From the NCBI GenBank assembly GCA_964583765.1, contig CAZOWW010000181.1, forward strand, positions 1-8,675: a DNA stretch of 8,675 bases. The letters are read 5' to 3'. The notes under the pieces are model-generated. The model was not told where the DNA came from and made no database searches. It saw only the letters and a program-made list of their open reading frames with translations. Positions 1 to 6,542 of this stretch are shown here, piece after piece. Origin of the DNA: CAZOWW01 sp964583765. GTDB taxonomy: Bacteria > Actinomycetota > Actinomycetes > Actinomycetales > Kineosporiaceae. Made by a program: the position numbers and the translations under genes. Numbering within the stretch: the stretch's first letter is position 1; each line of letters begins with the position of its first letter.

Positions 1-2
1 CA

Positions 3-119
3 CCGACCTGCCCGCACGCCCCGCCCCATCCCCAAGGTCAACTGGAAAAGGCCCCCGGGACCGGACTCGGACTCGGGGGTCGTGGGCGTCCGGGAGGCCG
101 TCCCACCCATGCTCGTCAT
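3..119 (-). other. Possible start of a downstream ORF, cut by the window edge
   Basis: On the minus strand an ATG at 119-117 overlaps the TGA (118-116) that ends the phosphoketolase remnant, in the ATGA arrangement typical of translationally coupled genes. The frame is open to the window edge for 39 codons. Its start (MTSMGGTASRTP) is rich in Thr, Ser, Pro and Gly and does not resemble acetate kinase, which often follows phosphoketolase genes. It may be chance in high-GC DNA, so confidence is low. Confidence 0.12.
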
Positions 120-1243
120 CGTGGTGTCCTCTCTACCGCGGCGTCGCCGTGTCCACGACGCACCGGTGCGGGCATCCGCTCGGCGCCAGTCACAGGCTGT
201 CCCTCCCATGTCCAGTTCCGGATTTCGGGCAGGTCCACGCCGTGGACGTTGAGGTAGCGGGTGTGCGCGGCGAGCCGCTCGTCCATCCGTTGACGCAGGG
301 GCACCCCTGTGATGGCCAATTGCGGGAGCCGATCGACGACGTCCTGGACCAGGTGGAAGCGGTCCAGATGGTTCTGCACCCTCATGTCGAACGGGGTGGT
401 GATCGTGCTTTCCTCCATGTAGCCGCGTACGTGCAGGTTACGGTTGGTCCGCCGGTACGTCAGCCGGTGAATCAGCCACGGGTAGCCGTGGAATGCGAAG
501 ATGATGTGCTTGCCGGGTGTGAATATCGCGTCGTAGACGGCGTCCGACAGCCCGTGCGGATGTTCGGACTCCGGCGGCAGTTTCATCAGGTCCACGACGT
601 TCACCACCCGGATCTTCAGCTCGGGTAAGTGCTCACGCAGGATGGACACCGCGGTCAGCAGGTAACCCTCCAACCACCCCTGGGACTGGTGCTCGCTCAA
701 CATCGAGTCCAGCACCCGCCCCGCCGGGGCCAAGAACTCATCCCCGGCCACCACGTCGGCGTCCCACTGCCGGTCTGTCACCTCGAACACCGCGCCCAAC
801 AGATTCGACAACGTCTCGTCCGGACCGAGCAGCCTGCCGTTCTCGTCGAACAATTCGGCCGGCTTGTAGCTCCGCATCCAGGCCTCGAACTGGGCCAGGT
901 GCTCGGGGCGGTCCGCGTCGATCTGCAGAGGCACCTGGTGGGACCGGAAAGTGCCCTCCACCCGCAGCCCGTCGACCGCCTTCGGCCCGGTCCACTCTTT
1001 CGGGGAACGCAGGACGATCATCGGCCATCGCCGCCGGGACTCCTGGTCCCCTTGGCGGGCGCCCGTCTGGTCGGCCCGGATGCGTTCGACGGCCGGATCG
1101 AGAGTGTTCGCCTTCAGCTCGTACATCACCGCGGGATCGTCCCCCTCGACGAACAACGGCTCCCACCCGCAGCCACGCAAGTACTGCGCCAGATCCTGCC
1201 CGGCGGTCCGGGCCAGGACCGTCGGGGGGCTGATCTTGTAGCT
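116..1243 (-). pseudogene. Phosphoketolase remnant, N-terminally truncated with two internal deletions
   Basis: Phosphoketolases are thiamine-diphosphate enzymes of about 790-825 residues that split xylulose 5-phosphate or fructose 6-phosphate into acetyl phosphate and an aldose phosphate. Recognisable family segments appear in order: SYKISPPTVLAR, EPLFVEGDDPA, RWPMIVLRSPKEWTGPK, GTFRSHQVPL, a GPDET block with VFEVTD, SEHQSQGWLEGYLLT, RVVNVVDLM, HGYPWLIHRLTYRR and a C-terminal NWTW near 210. Homology begins abruptly near 1243, so the roughly 300-residue N-terminal part that binds much of the cofactor is missing. Two blocks are also missing in frame: about 70 residues at 826/827 (DENGRLL joins GPDET), and about 150-165 residues at 652/653 (GYLLT joins AVSILREHLP), including the HNGFSHQDP region. 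Sizes are estimated from memory of family members. The reading frame stays open through 438 codons (from 1432), but its first ~63 codons show no homology. It should be inactive as a phosphoketolase. Confidence 0.85.
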
Positions 1244-1275
1244 GTCCGGCGCAGCAGCTCCGGCCCAAGAGCACG

Positions 1276-1305
1276 CGTATCCATTTGTGCATTCACCTGT
1301 GTCAA
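1276..1305 (-). promoter_or_regulatory. Promoter-like sequence facing the phosphoketolase remnant
   Basis: On the minus strand a perfect -35 hexamer TTGACA (1305-1300) is followed after 18 bases by GATACG (1281-1276), a poor -10 with only the central ATA matching. It lies just upstream of the point near 1243 where phosphoketolase homology begins. The -35 is exact but the -10 is weak, so this could be chance. Confidence 0.25.
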
Positions 1306-2159
1306 GAAGAAGCCGAAACAACCGGGCGCAAGATCTGCGACCTTCGGGAAAGATGTATCGCGCCCGAGCCTGCGCATGACTCGACGGGCCGGATCTGCAG
1401 GCCCGAGGCACCGAAGAAAAGCCGTGCAACACCCGGGGAGGTCTTGAGACGTCTCAGCCGGCGGCCTGCACGAGGCGCCGGGGCTCCTGCCCGTACCAGT
1501 GATCTCCGACAAGCTGACCGTACCCGTCTCTGGAAGGACGGGCCGAGGGATGCGGGGGCCGGACAGGCCAAGGCTCGCAAAGCACTTTCATGCTACTCCC
1601 GGACCCCAGCCCCGGCCCCCGCGCACACCGCAACACCCATGCGCGCAGGGCTCGAAGGCGCCAGCCGGCCCGGCAGGGTCTTTGACCGAACGGTCGACCT
1701 CGACGGCGTCCCTGACGGGGACCACGCCATGCCCACTCGCAAGGCCCGGAAGGCGTCGATCCGGCCGTGAGAACCACGGGGCGGTGGATCGTCACACCGT
1801 GCTCGCTACTTCCGTGCTCGGTCCGATCCGTCACGGCCTCGAGCTACCACCACAACGGGCCCAACGCCTGGATGTTCGTCGTCACGAGACTCATGCCAGC
1901 GAATCCGCGGCGCCACGTCACGGACATTCAGAAGCCTGGGACTGGTTCACTGTTGCAGCGAGGTCGCGCTGCGGAACTGGCGTCCAGTGCGCGGACATGC
2001 GGTTCTCGCGGTGAACGATCACGCCACCCGCAATGATCGGTGGAGTTGCCTTCGAATGGGTGGGCAACGAACGATGATCCAGCGATCGATCGGACGCTCG
2101 TCCCGACGCTCCCCGATCGGTGTCCTCGAACCTGAACCACGTTCGCCCACCACGTCGCG

Positions 2160-2534
2160 GTGCGCATGTTCGCCCAGGCCTTCGCCGCGACCCGCAACAA
2201 CCTGCTGACCGCCCCACCCAGGCCACCACCGCCGGCACCGATCCGACCGCCACTGACCCCGGCCCCAGCGCCCCGAAGCCACGGTCCAGAGAGCACACGG
2301 GGGAAAGGACCTGGCCCCTACCGGCCCCCGACCATGCGCCCCGATCCCGAACGCCGGTGGCGCCGGCTGAGTACCGTCGCGGCCTGGTACCGACGGAGGC
2401 TCTTCGCGACGGACGGCCTCCTCGCGATTGACGAGCCCCGCAGGTGCCCGTGGGGCCGCCGACCACCCCGAGAGCCGCACGGGGTGCTGCGGGCGCATGC
2501 GCGGAACATGCGCGATCATTATCACTTCATGTAG
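2160..2534 (+). CDS. Doubtful hypothetical ORF, possibly a gene fragment
   Basis: A 124-codon frame from GTG 2160 to TAG 2532-2534. The first 18 codons (VRMFAQAFAATRNNLLTA) all end in G or C and predict an amphipathic helix. A second block near 2334-2440 (RRWRRLSTVAAWYRRRL) also has coding-like codon use. Between them lies low-complexity Pro-rich sequence. The frame is open upstream only to a TGA at 2133-2135. No ribosome binding site is evident and the stop lies inside the palindrome upstream of the next gene. I do not recognise a family. A degraded fragment or chance frame is as likely as a real gene. Confidence 0.15.
   Translation: MRMFAQAFAATRNNLLTAPPRPPPPAPIRPPLTPAPAPRSHGPESTRGKGPGPYRPPTMRPDPERRWRRLSTVAAWYRRRLFATDGLLAIDEPRRCPWGRRPPREPHGVLRAHARNMRDHYHFM
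2496..2514 (+). repeat. Tandem CATGCGCG repeat upstream of the palindrome
   Basis: CATGCGCG occurs at 2496-2503 and again at 2507-2514, separated by GAA, giving an 11-bp period close to one helical turn. The first copy overlaps the palindrome GCGCATGCGC (2493-2502). The pair abuts the AT-rich inverted repeat at 2515-2543 and could be a second protein-binding element for the sulfide oxidoreductase gene. Confidence 0.4.
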
Positions 2535-2543
2535 CATAATGAT
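2515..2543 (+). promoter_or_regulatory. AT-rich inverted repeat, putative operator/promoter of the sulfide oxidoreductase gene
   Basis: Perfect 8-bp arms ATCATTAT (2515-2522) and ATAATGAT (2536-2543) are separated by 13 bases, so the arm centres are 21 bp or two helical turns apart. It is a sharp AT-rich island in very GC-rich surroundings. CATAAT (2535-2540) resembles a -10 element (5 of 6 matches to TATAAT), although no good -35 is visible. It sits 190 bp before the GTG start of the next gene. Dimeric regulators such as ArsR-family sulfide or persulfide sensors bind sites of this general kind, but the regulator here is unknown. Confidence 0.5.
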
Positions 2544-2733
2544 TACAGATTGTCCCCTTCCGGGGTCTTCCCCGAGGACCCACCATGCGCTGACGTCGCT
2601 CTTGGCCGCACCTGGATCGCCGGGGCCCGTCGTGTCTCCACCTGCACTCCGCGGGTGCTCCGCGGCGCGTCCGCACCGATCTCGCGCGCCGATCAGCAGC
2701 TCACCATCAGCCGGAGACCAGCGAGGTGCCCGC

Positions 2734-3912
2734 GTGAGATTCGACGTCGTCGTCATCGGTGGTGGAGCGGCAGGCATCACCGTGGCCGCCAGACTCCGGC
2801 GTGCCGGGGTGACCGACCTCGCCATCGTCGAGCCTTCGCCTGTCCATCACTACCAGCCCCTGTGGACTCTCGTCGGGGGCGGCCTCGCGGATGTACGCCG
2901 ATCCGTGCTCTCCATGGCCGATGTCATGCCGAAAGGCACTCACTGGATCCGCGCGTCAGCCTCCGGGATCGATCCCGAGCGCGACAGCGTCCTCCTCGAG
3001 GACGGGCGACGCATCGGCTATCGCGTCTTGATCATGGCCTCGGGGATCCATCTCGACTGGCACCGCATACCGGGGCTACCGGAGGCCGTGGCCCGTGGTC
3101 GAGTCTGCAGCGTGTACCGATCGGACCTGGCTCAACGAACCTGGCACGACATCGTGACGCTCCGCGAAGGCACCGCGGTCTTCACCGTTCCCCCGGGTCC
3201 CGTCAAGTGCGCGAGCGCCGGACAGAAGATCGCCTATCTCGCCTGTGACTACTGGCGGCGCGAGGGCCGCGAAGTACAGGTCCACCTCGTCCTGCCGGGT
3301 GCCCGTTCCTTCTACTACCCCGAGTATGCGGACATCCTCGACGCCGCGATCGATCGCTGGGGCATCGTCTGCCATCTCGCGAGTGAGGTCAGCGAGGTCG
3401 ACGGAGCCGGAGGCAAGATCGCGGTTCGCGATGCCGAGGGATTCGAGCGCCGGATCCCGTGCGATCTTCTGCACGTCGTCCCACCGCAGTCGGCCCCGGA
3501 CTGGGTCGCCGCGTCGCCGTTGGCCCGCACCGGCGCCGGTGCGGGAGGATTCGTCGAGGTCGACCGGCACACTCTCCAGCACAGCCGATTCCCCAAGGTG
3601 TTCGCGATCGGCGACGTCGCCGGGACGCCGAATGTGAAGACGGGGGCGGCCATCCGGAAGCAAGCCCCCGTGGTCGTCCGGAATGCCCTCGCCGCCCTGT
3701 CCGGGCTGCCTCCGCAGGCGAGCTATCACGGATACACCTGCTGCCCCATGGTCACGAGCCGGAACCAGCTTCTCCTGGCAGAACTCGACTACGAAGGCCC
3801 CGTACGGCGGCCCATTCCCGGATGGCCACGGCAGGTCATCGACCCACACCTCTGGACGAAGCGGTACGGACTGCCCCTCCTGTACCGGCTCATGCTCCAG
3901 GGCCGCGCTTAG
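2734..3912 (+). CDS. Type II sulfide:quinone oxidoreductase-like flavoprotein
   Basis: Predicted FAD-dependent enzyme of 392 residues that oxidises sulfide to sulfane sulfur and passes electrons to membrane quinone. A dinucleotide-binding motif (GGGAAG, residues 9-14) opens the protein, and FAIGD at 290-294 marks the second FAD contact. The segment FTVPPGPVKCAS carries Cys159, and GYTCCPMVT carries Cys336-Cys337. Cys159 and Cys336 fit the redox-active cysteine pair of type II enzymes, the group including human SQOR. The C-terminus (LPLLYRLML, residues 380-388) could be a membrane-contact helix. The GTG start was chosen because the FAD motif follows at once and GAGG (2723-2726) lies 7 bases upstream; the frame is open back to 2428, but that part is low-complexity and unlike the family. 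No persulfide dioxygenase or rhodanese gene is adjacent, so the fate of the sulfane sulfur is not evident. A related NADH dehydrogenase-like flavoprotein is a less likely alternative because of the cysteine pattern. Confidence 0.88.
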   Translation: MRFDVVVIGGGAAGITVAARLRRAGVTDLAIVEPSPVHHYQPLWTLVGGGLADVRRSVLSMADVMPKGTHWIRASASGIDPERDSVLLEDGRRIGYRVLIMASGIHLDWHRIPGLPEAVARGRVCSVYRSDLAQRTWHDIVTLREGTAVFTVPPGPVKCASAGQKIAYLACDYWRREGREVQVHLVLPGARSFYYPEYADILDAAIDRWGIVCHLASEVSEVDGAGGKIAVRDAEGFERRIPCDLLHVVPPQSAPDWVAASPLARTGAGAGGFVEVDRHTLQHSRFPKVFAIGDVAGTPNVKTGAAIRKQAPVVVRNALAALSGLPPQASYHGYTCCPMVTSRNQLLLAELDYEGPVRRPIPGWPRQVIDPHLWTKRYGLPLLYRLMLQGRA

Positions 3913-4677
3913 CACTCCCGCGACGCTTCGTGACGTGATCGAGATGTGCCGGTTCGTGACGTGGACCGACCCCCGCTCCATTCCGTACACTATGGGATTA
4001 TTCGCCGTATTGATCTGGTATGCCTGGTGTTTCACCGACGGGCAGGACCTCACCGCCCAGCGTCAGATGTTCGTGGGGCTGGGCGTGGGCGAGAACCGTC
4101 CACCGGACCTTGGAACGCGCCCGGGCCACGGCCGCGGCAGGGACGAGTCGGGATGGTGGGGGCCAGGGACCGTCCGACGGACGCCGGGCAACGGCAGGGA
4201 GCAATCGGTCGGCATGGATCCAGGTCTGGACCACGGCCGGCTGCCGGTTGACACCGCGTACGCGACCAGCCCGGCCCAGCCACCTCAGCCCGGCCGTCAC
4301 CGGACGATTCGCGGCACCGCTGGGTCAGCAGCCCCGGGGCAGCCCAAAGACAGAGGCTGAGGCGGACGGGGGCGAGACGGAAATGCGGGGGTGGCTGTGG
4401 CGGGGTGTGGCCGAGCGCCTTGCCCCTGTTCGCAGTCCCCGGCTGGCAGCTTCGACGCCCTGTCAAGGCGGCGGTCTCCCGTTGGCGGCTGCGGGCGGAG
4501 TAGGCCTGGCGGCGCTTGAGCATCGTTTCGGTGCGCTGGTCACGGGCCGGGGTCGGCTTGTGGTCGGTCGAGTTCATGGGCAGGCCGGGGTCCCCAGAGG
4601 CCAAGAGAGACCGTTGAACCGCGGGGAATTGGCGGGCCGCGAGAAGGCCGGTCCAACCGTGATCCCGATCGTGGGAG
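3913..4677. other. Gap between convergent genes; no confident gene
   Basis: This 765-bp stretch separates the 3' ends of the sulfide oxidoreductase and the diguanylate cyclase. A plus-strand frame from ATG 3944 to TGA 4360 includes a short hydrophobic stretch (MGLFAVLIWYAWCF, from 3992), then becomes low-complexity Gly/Arg/Pro sequence, and I do not regard it as a gene. Minus-strand frames are also low-complexity. A local AT-rich patch lies at about 3980-4025. I found no hairpin followed by a T-run to serve as a clear terminator for either gene; the short palindrome GCCCCGGGGC at 4331-4340 lacks one. Confidence 0.5.
3927..3963 (+). repeat. 11-bp direct repeat TTCGTGACGTG downstream of the sulfide oxidoreductase
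   Basis: TTCGTGACGTG occurs at 3927-3937 and 3953-3963, 26 bp start to start. The first copy begins 15 bp after the stop codon at 3912. It may be a binding site, a remnant of a small duplication, or chance. No gene that it would obviously regulate follows. Confidence 0.3.
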
Positions 4678-6048
4678 TCAGGGGAGCGCGGGGGTGTGGC
4701 TGGTGTGCATGGTGAGTCTGTTGCGTCCGGAGTTCTTGGAGGAGTAGAGGGCCTCGTCGGCGAAGCTGAGGAGTTCTTCGGGGCTGTTGGCACGGGTGTC
4801 GGGTAGGCATGCTGCGCCGAGGCTGACGGTGACCGTGACGGCTGCTGGTCCGGTTCCGGTGCAAGTGGCGGCAATGGTGCGGCGGATCCGTTCGCCGATG
4901 GCGTGAACGTCGTGGGGGCCGGCGCCGGGTAGTACGGCCATGAACTCCTCGCCACCCATGCGGATGAGGATGTCGCCCTCGCGGAGCATGAGCTTTGTGG
5001 CTGAAACGGTCTCGCGCAGCACTCTGTCGCCGGTGAGGTGACCGTGGGTGTCGTTGATGGACTTGAAGTGGTCGAGGTCCAGGGTGAGTACTCCGAGGGG
5101 GTTGCCGGTGCGTACGGCCCGAGACCATTCCTCGTCCAGCCGGTTCAATCCGAATCGGCGGTTGTAGGCGCCGGTGAGGGGATCCACGGCGGCCAGTTGC
5201 TGGAACCTCTCATGGGACAGCGCGTTGTTCAGGGCCACTGCGAGGGGATCGGCGAAGGTGAGCAGGAGCCTGCGAGATTGAGGTGTAGGAGCGACGCCGA
5301 AGGCCAGGATGAGGACCCCGACGGGGGTGGCCCTGAAGTGCAGGGGAAGTACCGCGATCGTGGCCGGTCTGAAGGTGAGCAGAGCGGCGTCGACCACAGC
5401 GTCGTCGAAGTCACCGGGGTGGTCAGGCAGGGTGATGAACACTGGTTGTCGAGTGGTCATCGCGGTCATCACGGTCTGGTTGTCGCCCAAGCGAGGAGCG
5501 TGCAGCCGGTGAAGGGCACCGACCTCGATCTCGCCGTCCCTGGCCACATACAAGGCACCTGCATCCGCGCCAGCGTGACGTACACAGGCATCCAACGCGG
5601 CGTGTGAGAACTCCGGAAGTTCCAGGTGTTCGGACAGCGCGCGGCCTACTTCGATCATCGCATGTTGGACCTGGTGCGAGTCGCTCAGGGAACTGACCAG
5701 TTGGTTGAAGGACGCTGCGGCTCGCCCGAGTTGGTCGTCGGCGCCGACCGGCAGGTTGCAGGATTCCGGACTGCACCGGCCCCAGTCGTTGGTATAGGTG
5801 GTCTGGACGATGATGTCGGCGACGTAACGCATCTGCTGGGATAGCCGCTGCACGCGGACGCCGACAACCCGGCGGGCCAGCAGGTGGTTCGCCGCCGCCA
5901 GCAGAATGCCGGCCATCACACAGGCGACGAAGAACGTCGGGCGCAGGGTCAACCGGCTGGGCACTCCGAGCGGGATGACCACGAATGGGAAGACCAGGCC
6001 GATCCCCACACCCAGGGCCAGCATCCAGACGGCGAGATCGACGAACAC
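4678..6048 (-). CDS. Membrane-anchored diguanylate cyclase (2 TM, HAMP-like, GAF, GGDEF)
   Basis: Predicted to make the second messenger c-di-GMP from two GTP. From the GTG at 6048 (456 residues): membrane segments at about 1-29 and 37-58, a HAMP-like linker at 58-124, a GAF sensor domain at about 125-280 and a GGDEF domain at about 283-447. The active site is intact: DPLTGAYNRR at 289-298, DLDHFK at 324-329 and GGEEF at 365-369. REGD at 356-359 lies five residues before GGEEF, the position of the RxxD inhibitory site, so product inhibition is expected. The linker carries a Cys pair (Cys92, Cys97: RCSPESC). The start is uncertain. GTG 6048 has only a close GAAGG (spacer 3 nt), whereas a better GGAGG (6121-6117) precedes GTG 6112 in a frame that differs by one base; the frames meet at a run of six G on the coding strand (6053-6048). 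The gene converges with the sulfide oxidoreductase and diverges from the FIST cluster. Confidence 0.88.
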   Translation of the reverse strand: MFVDLAVWMLALGVGIGLVFPFVVIPLGVPSRLTLRPTFFVACVMAGILLAAANHLLARRVVGVRVQRLSQQMRYVADIIVQTTYTNDWGRCSPESCNLPVGADDQLGRAAASFNQLVSSLSDSHQVQHAMIEVGRALSEHLELPEFSHAALDACVRHAGADAGALYVARDGEIEVGALHRLHAPRLGDNQTVMTAMTTRQPVFITLPDHPGDFDDAVVDAALLTFRPATIAVLPLHFRATPVGVLILAFGVAPTPQSRRLLLTFADPLAVALNNALSHERFQQLAAVDPLTGAYNRRFGLNRLDEEWSRAVRTGNPLGVLTLDLDHFKSINDTHGHLTGDRVLRETVSATKLMLREGDILIRMGGEEFMAVLPGAGPHDVHAIGERIRRTIAATCTGTGPAAVTVTVSLGAACLPDTRANSPEELLSFADEALYSSKNSGRNRLTMHTSHTPALP

Positions 6049-6116
6049 CCCCCTTCGCGACCAACGCCCTGTTCGGTCGCATCCAGGCGTATCGCCAGGG
6101 CGTGCCTGACACTCAG

Positions 6117-6121
6117 CCTCC
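6117..6121 (-). promoter_or_regulatory. Strong ribosome binding site ahead of an out-of-frame GTG
   Basis: GGAGG on the minus strand is followed after four bases by GTG (6112-6110). That start opens MSGTPWRYAWMRPNRALVAKG, which then runs out of frame with the diguanylate cyclase. Removing one G from the six-G run at 6053-6048 would join the two frames. The site is therefore either the true start of a frameshifted gene or a short leader peptide. Confidence 0.45.
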
Positions 6122-6137
6122 ACACAGGTGTCTGTCG

Positions 6138-6161
6138 GTACCCAAGACGAACTACTTGAAC
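6138..6161 (-). promoter_or_regulatory. SigB/SigF-type promoter for the diguanylate cyclase
   Basis: On the minus strand GTTCAA (6161-6156), 12 bases, then GGGTAC (6143-6138). The general-stress and sporulation sigma factors SigB and SigF of Gram-positive bacteria recognise GTTTAA-N12-14-GGGTAT/C, so this is a close match. Transcription would begin at about 6132, just upstream of the GGAGG at 6121-6117. It suggests stress- or development-dependent expression of the cyclase. This is inference from sequence match only. Confidence 0.5.
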
Positions 6162-6181
6162 GATCCCAGGGCCCTGGGATC
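6162..6181. promoter_or_regulatory. Perfect 20-bp palindrome, putative operator in the divergent intergenic region
   Basis: GATCCCAGGG is followed directly by its exact reverse complement CCCTGGGATC. The palindrome abuts the -35 element of the cyclase promoter; its centre lies about 40 bp before the predicted start of transcription, where activators that contact RNA polymerase often bind. A further half site CTGGGATC occurs at 6247-6254. No T-run follows on either strand, so it is unlikely to be a terminator. It could control the cyclase, the FIST cluster, or both. Confidence 0.5.
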
Positions 6182-6246
6182 ACTGAACTCATGCGGGATG
6201 ACAGCCCTACAGGACCATGGGAGCGCGACCGATAGAAGATCGAGGA

Positions 6247-6254
6247 CTGGGATC
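6247..6254 (+). repeat. Extra half site of the 20-bp palindrome
   Basis: CTGGGATC repeats the right half of the palindrome (6174-6181), 73 bp downstream, or about seven helical turns. It lies before the four-cysteine gene and could allow cooperative binding across the divergent region. An 8-mer can occur by chance, so support is modest. Confidence 0.25.
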
Positions 6255-6313
6255 GGGCGACCAGGTGGGTTCCGCGCAGGGCCCGTTCGGTACTGGGCGC
6301 TCGGGATGCCTGC

Positions 6314-6324
6314 GGGAGGGGAGG
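6314..6324 (+). promoter_or_regulatory. Double ribosome binding site of the four-cysteine gene
   Basis: GGGAGG occurs twice, overlapping by one base (6314-6319 and 6319-6324), 9 and 4 bases before the GTG at 6329. It is the strongest ribosome binding site in the cluster and supports translation of this very short gene. Confidence 0.65.
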
Positions 6325-6328
6325 AAGT

Positions 6329-6541
6329 GTGGATGCCTGCGAACACCTGACGACATGTGCATTCTTCAACAACAAGATGTCGAGCATGCCACTCGTGTCG
6401 CAGGTCCTGAAAGAGCGGCACTGCCTCGACGACTGGGGTTCGTGCGCTCGTTTCCAGGTCACGCTTTCGGGAAGACTCGCCCCGGATGACCTCTATCCGG
6501 ACGACAACGACCGCGCGACTCAGATCATCGGGAAGTGCTGA
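6329..6541 (+). CDS. Small four-cysteine protein, first gene of the FIST cluster
   Basis: A 70-residue soluble protein with no signal peptide or membrane segment. Cysteines are spaced Cys4-x5-Cys10 and Cys32-x6-Cys39, within CEHLTTCAFFNN and HCLDDWGSCAR; a fifth Cys is the last residue. Two Cys pairs in so small a protein suggest a metal site (zinc or iron-sulfur) or a thiol redox switch. The pattern C-x5-C-x-FF, then C-x6-CAR and a late L-Y-P resembles small uncharacterised proteins I recall from sensory gene neighbourhoods, but I cannot name a family or confirm this. GTG is chosen as start because of the strong ribosome binding site and because no in-frame ATG precedes Cys4. The stop lies one base before the FIST start, whose ribosome binding site is inside this gene, so the two are almost surely cotranscribed. 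A shadow frame is unlikely given codon use and cysteine spacing. Confidence 0.72.
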   Translation: MDACEHLTTCAFFNNKMSSMPLVSQVLKERHCLDDWGSCARFQVTLSGRLAPDDLYPDDNDRATQIIGKC

Positions 6542-6542
6542 A

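Larger units (their letters stand above)
1244..2514. other. Region without a recognisable gene
   Basis: About 1.3 kb between the phosphoketolase remnant and the sulfide oxidoreductase control region. All six frames contain open stretches, as expected in GC-rich DNA, but their translations are rich in Arg, Pro, Gly and Ser and show no family motif I recognise. The stretch next to the truncated end of the phosphoketolase does not contain the lost N-terminal half in any frame I read. It is probably degraded sequence or spacer; the one stretch with coding-like composition is listed separately. Confidence 0.5.

Noticed and set aside
629..1447. Long plus-strand open frames opposite the phosphoketolase remnant (149-628 and 629-1447)
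   Set aside because: They are antisense shadows of conserved phosphoketolase segments, and their translations show no family motif.
2428..2733. N-terminal extension of the sulfide oxidoreductase back to 2428
   Set aside because: The extension is low-complexity, crosses the operator-like palindrome and precedes the FAD-binding motif that normally begins the protein; GTG 2734 has a good ribosome binding site.
4060..4260. Possible transposase C-terminal fragment on the minus strand
   Set aside because: A few residues (LPLPGVRR) resemble transposase tails, but no DDE motif, inverted repeats or target duplication could be found; the match is too short to report.
4331..4340. GCCCCGGGGC as a terminator
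   Set aside because: The stem is only five base pairs with no loop and no T-run; such palindromes are common in GC-rich DNA.
3992..4360. Small membrane protein starting MGLFAVLIWYAWCF
   Set aside because: Only the first ~14 residues are hydrophobic, there is no ribosome binding site, and the rest is low-complexity sequence.
4050..4955. Minus-strand open frame of 301 codons
   Set aside because: Its first half overlaps the GGDEF domain in another frame and the rest is Pro/Arg/Ser-rich without a recognisable domain.
6486..6542. Earlier start for the FIST protein at 6486
   Set aside because: It would overlap the four-cysteine gene by 56 bases, lacks a ribosome binding site and adds residues outside the FIST domain; ATG 6543 has GGAAG at correct spacing.
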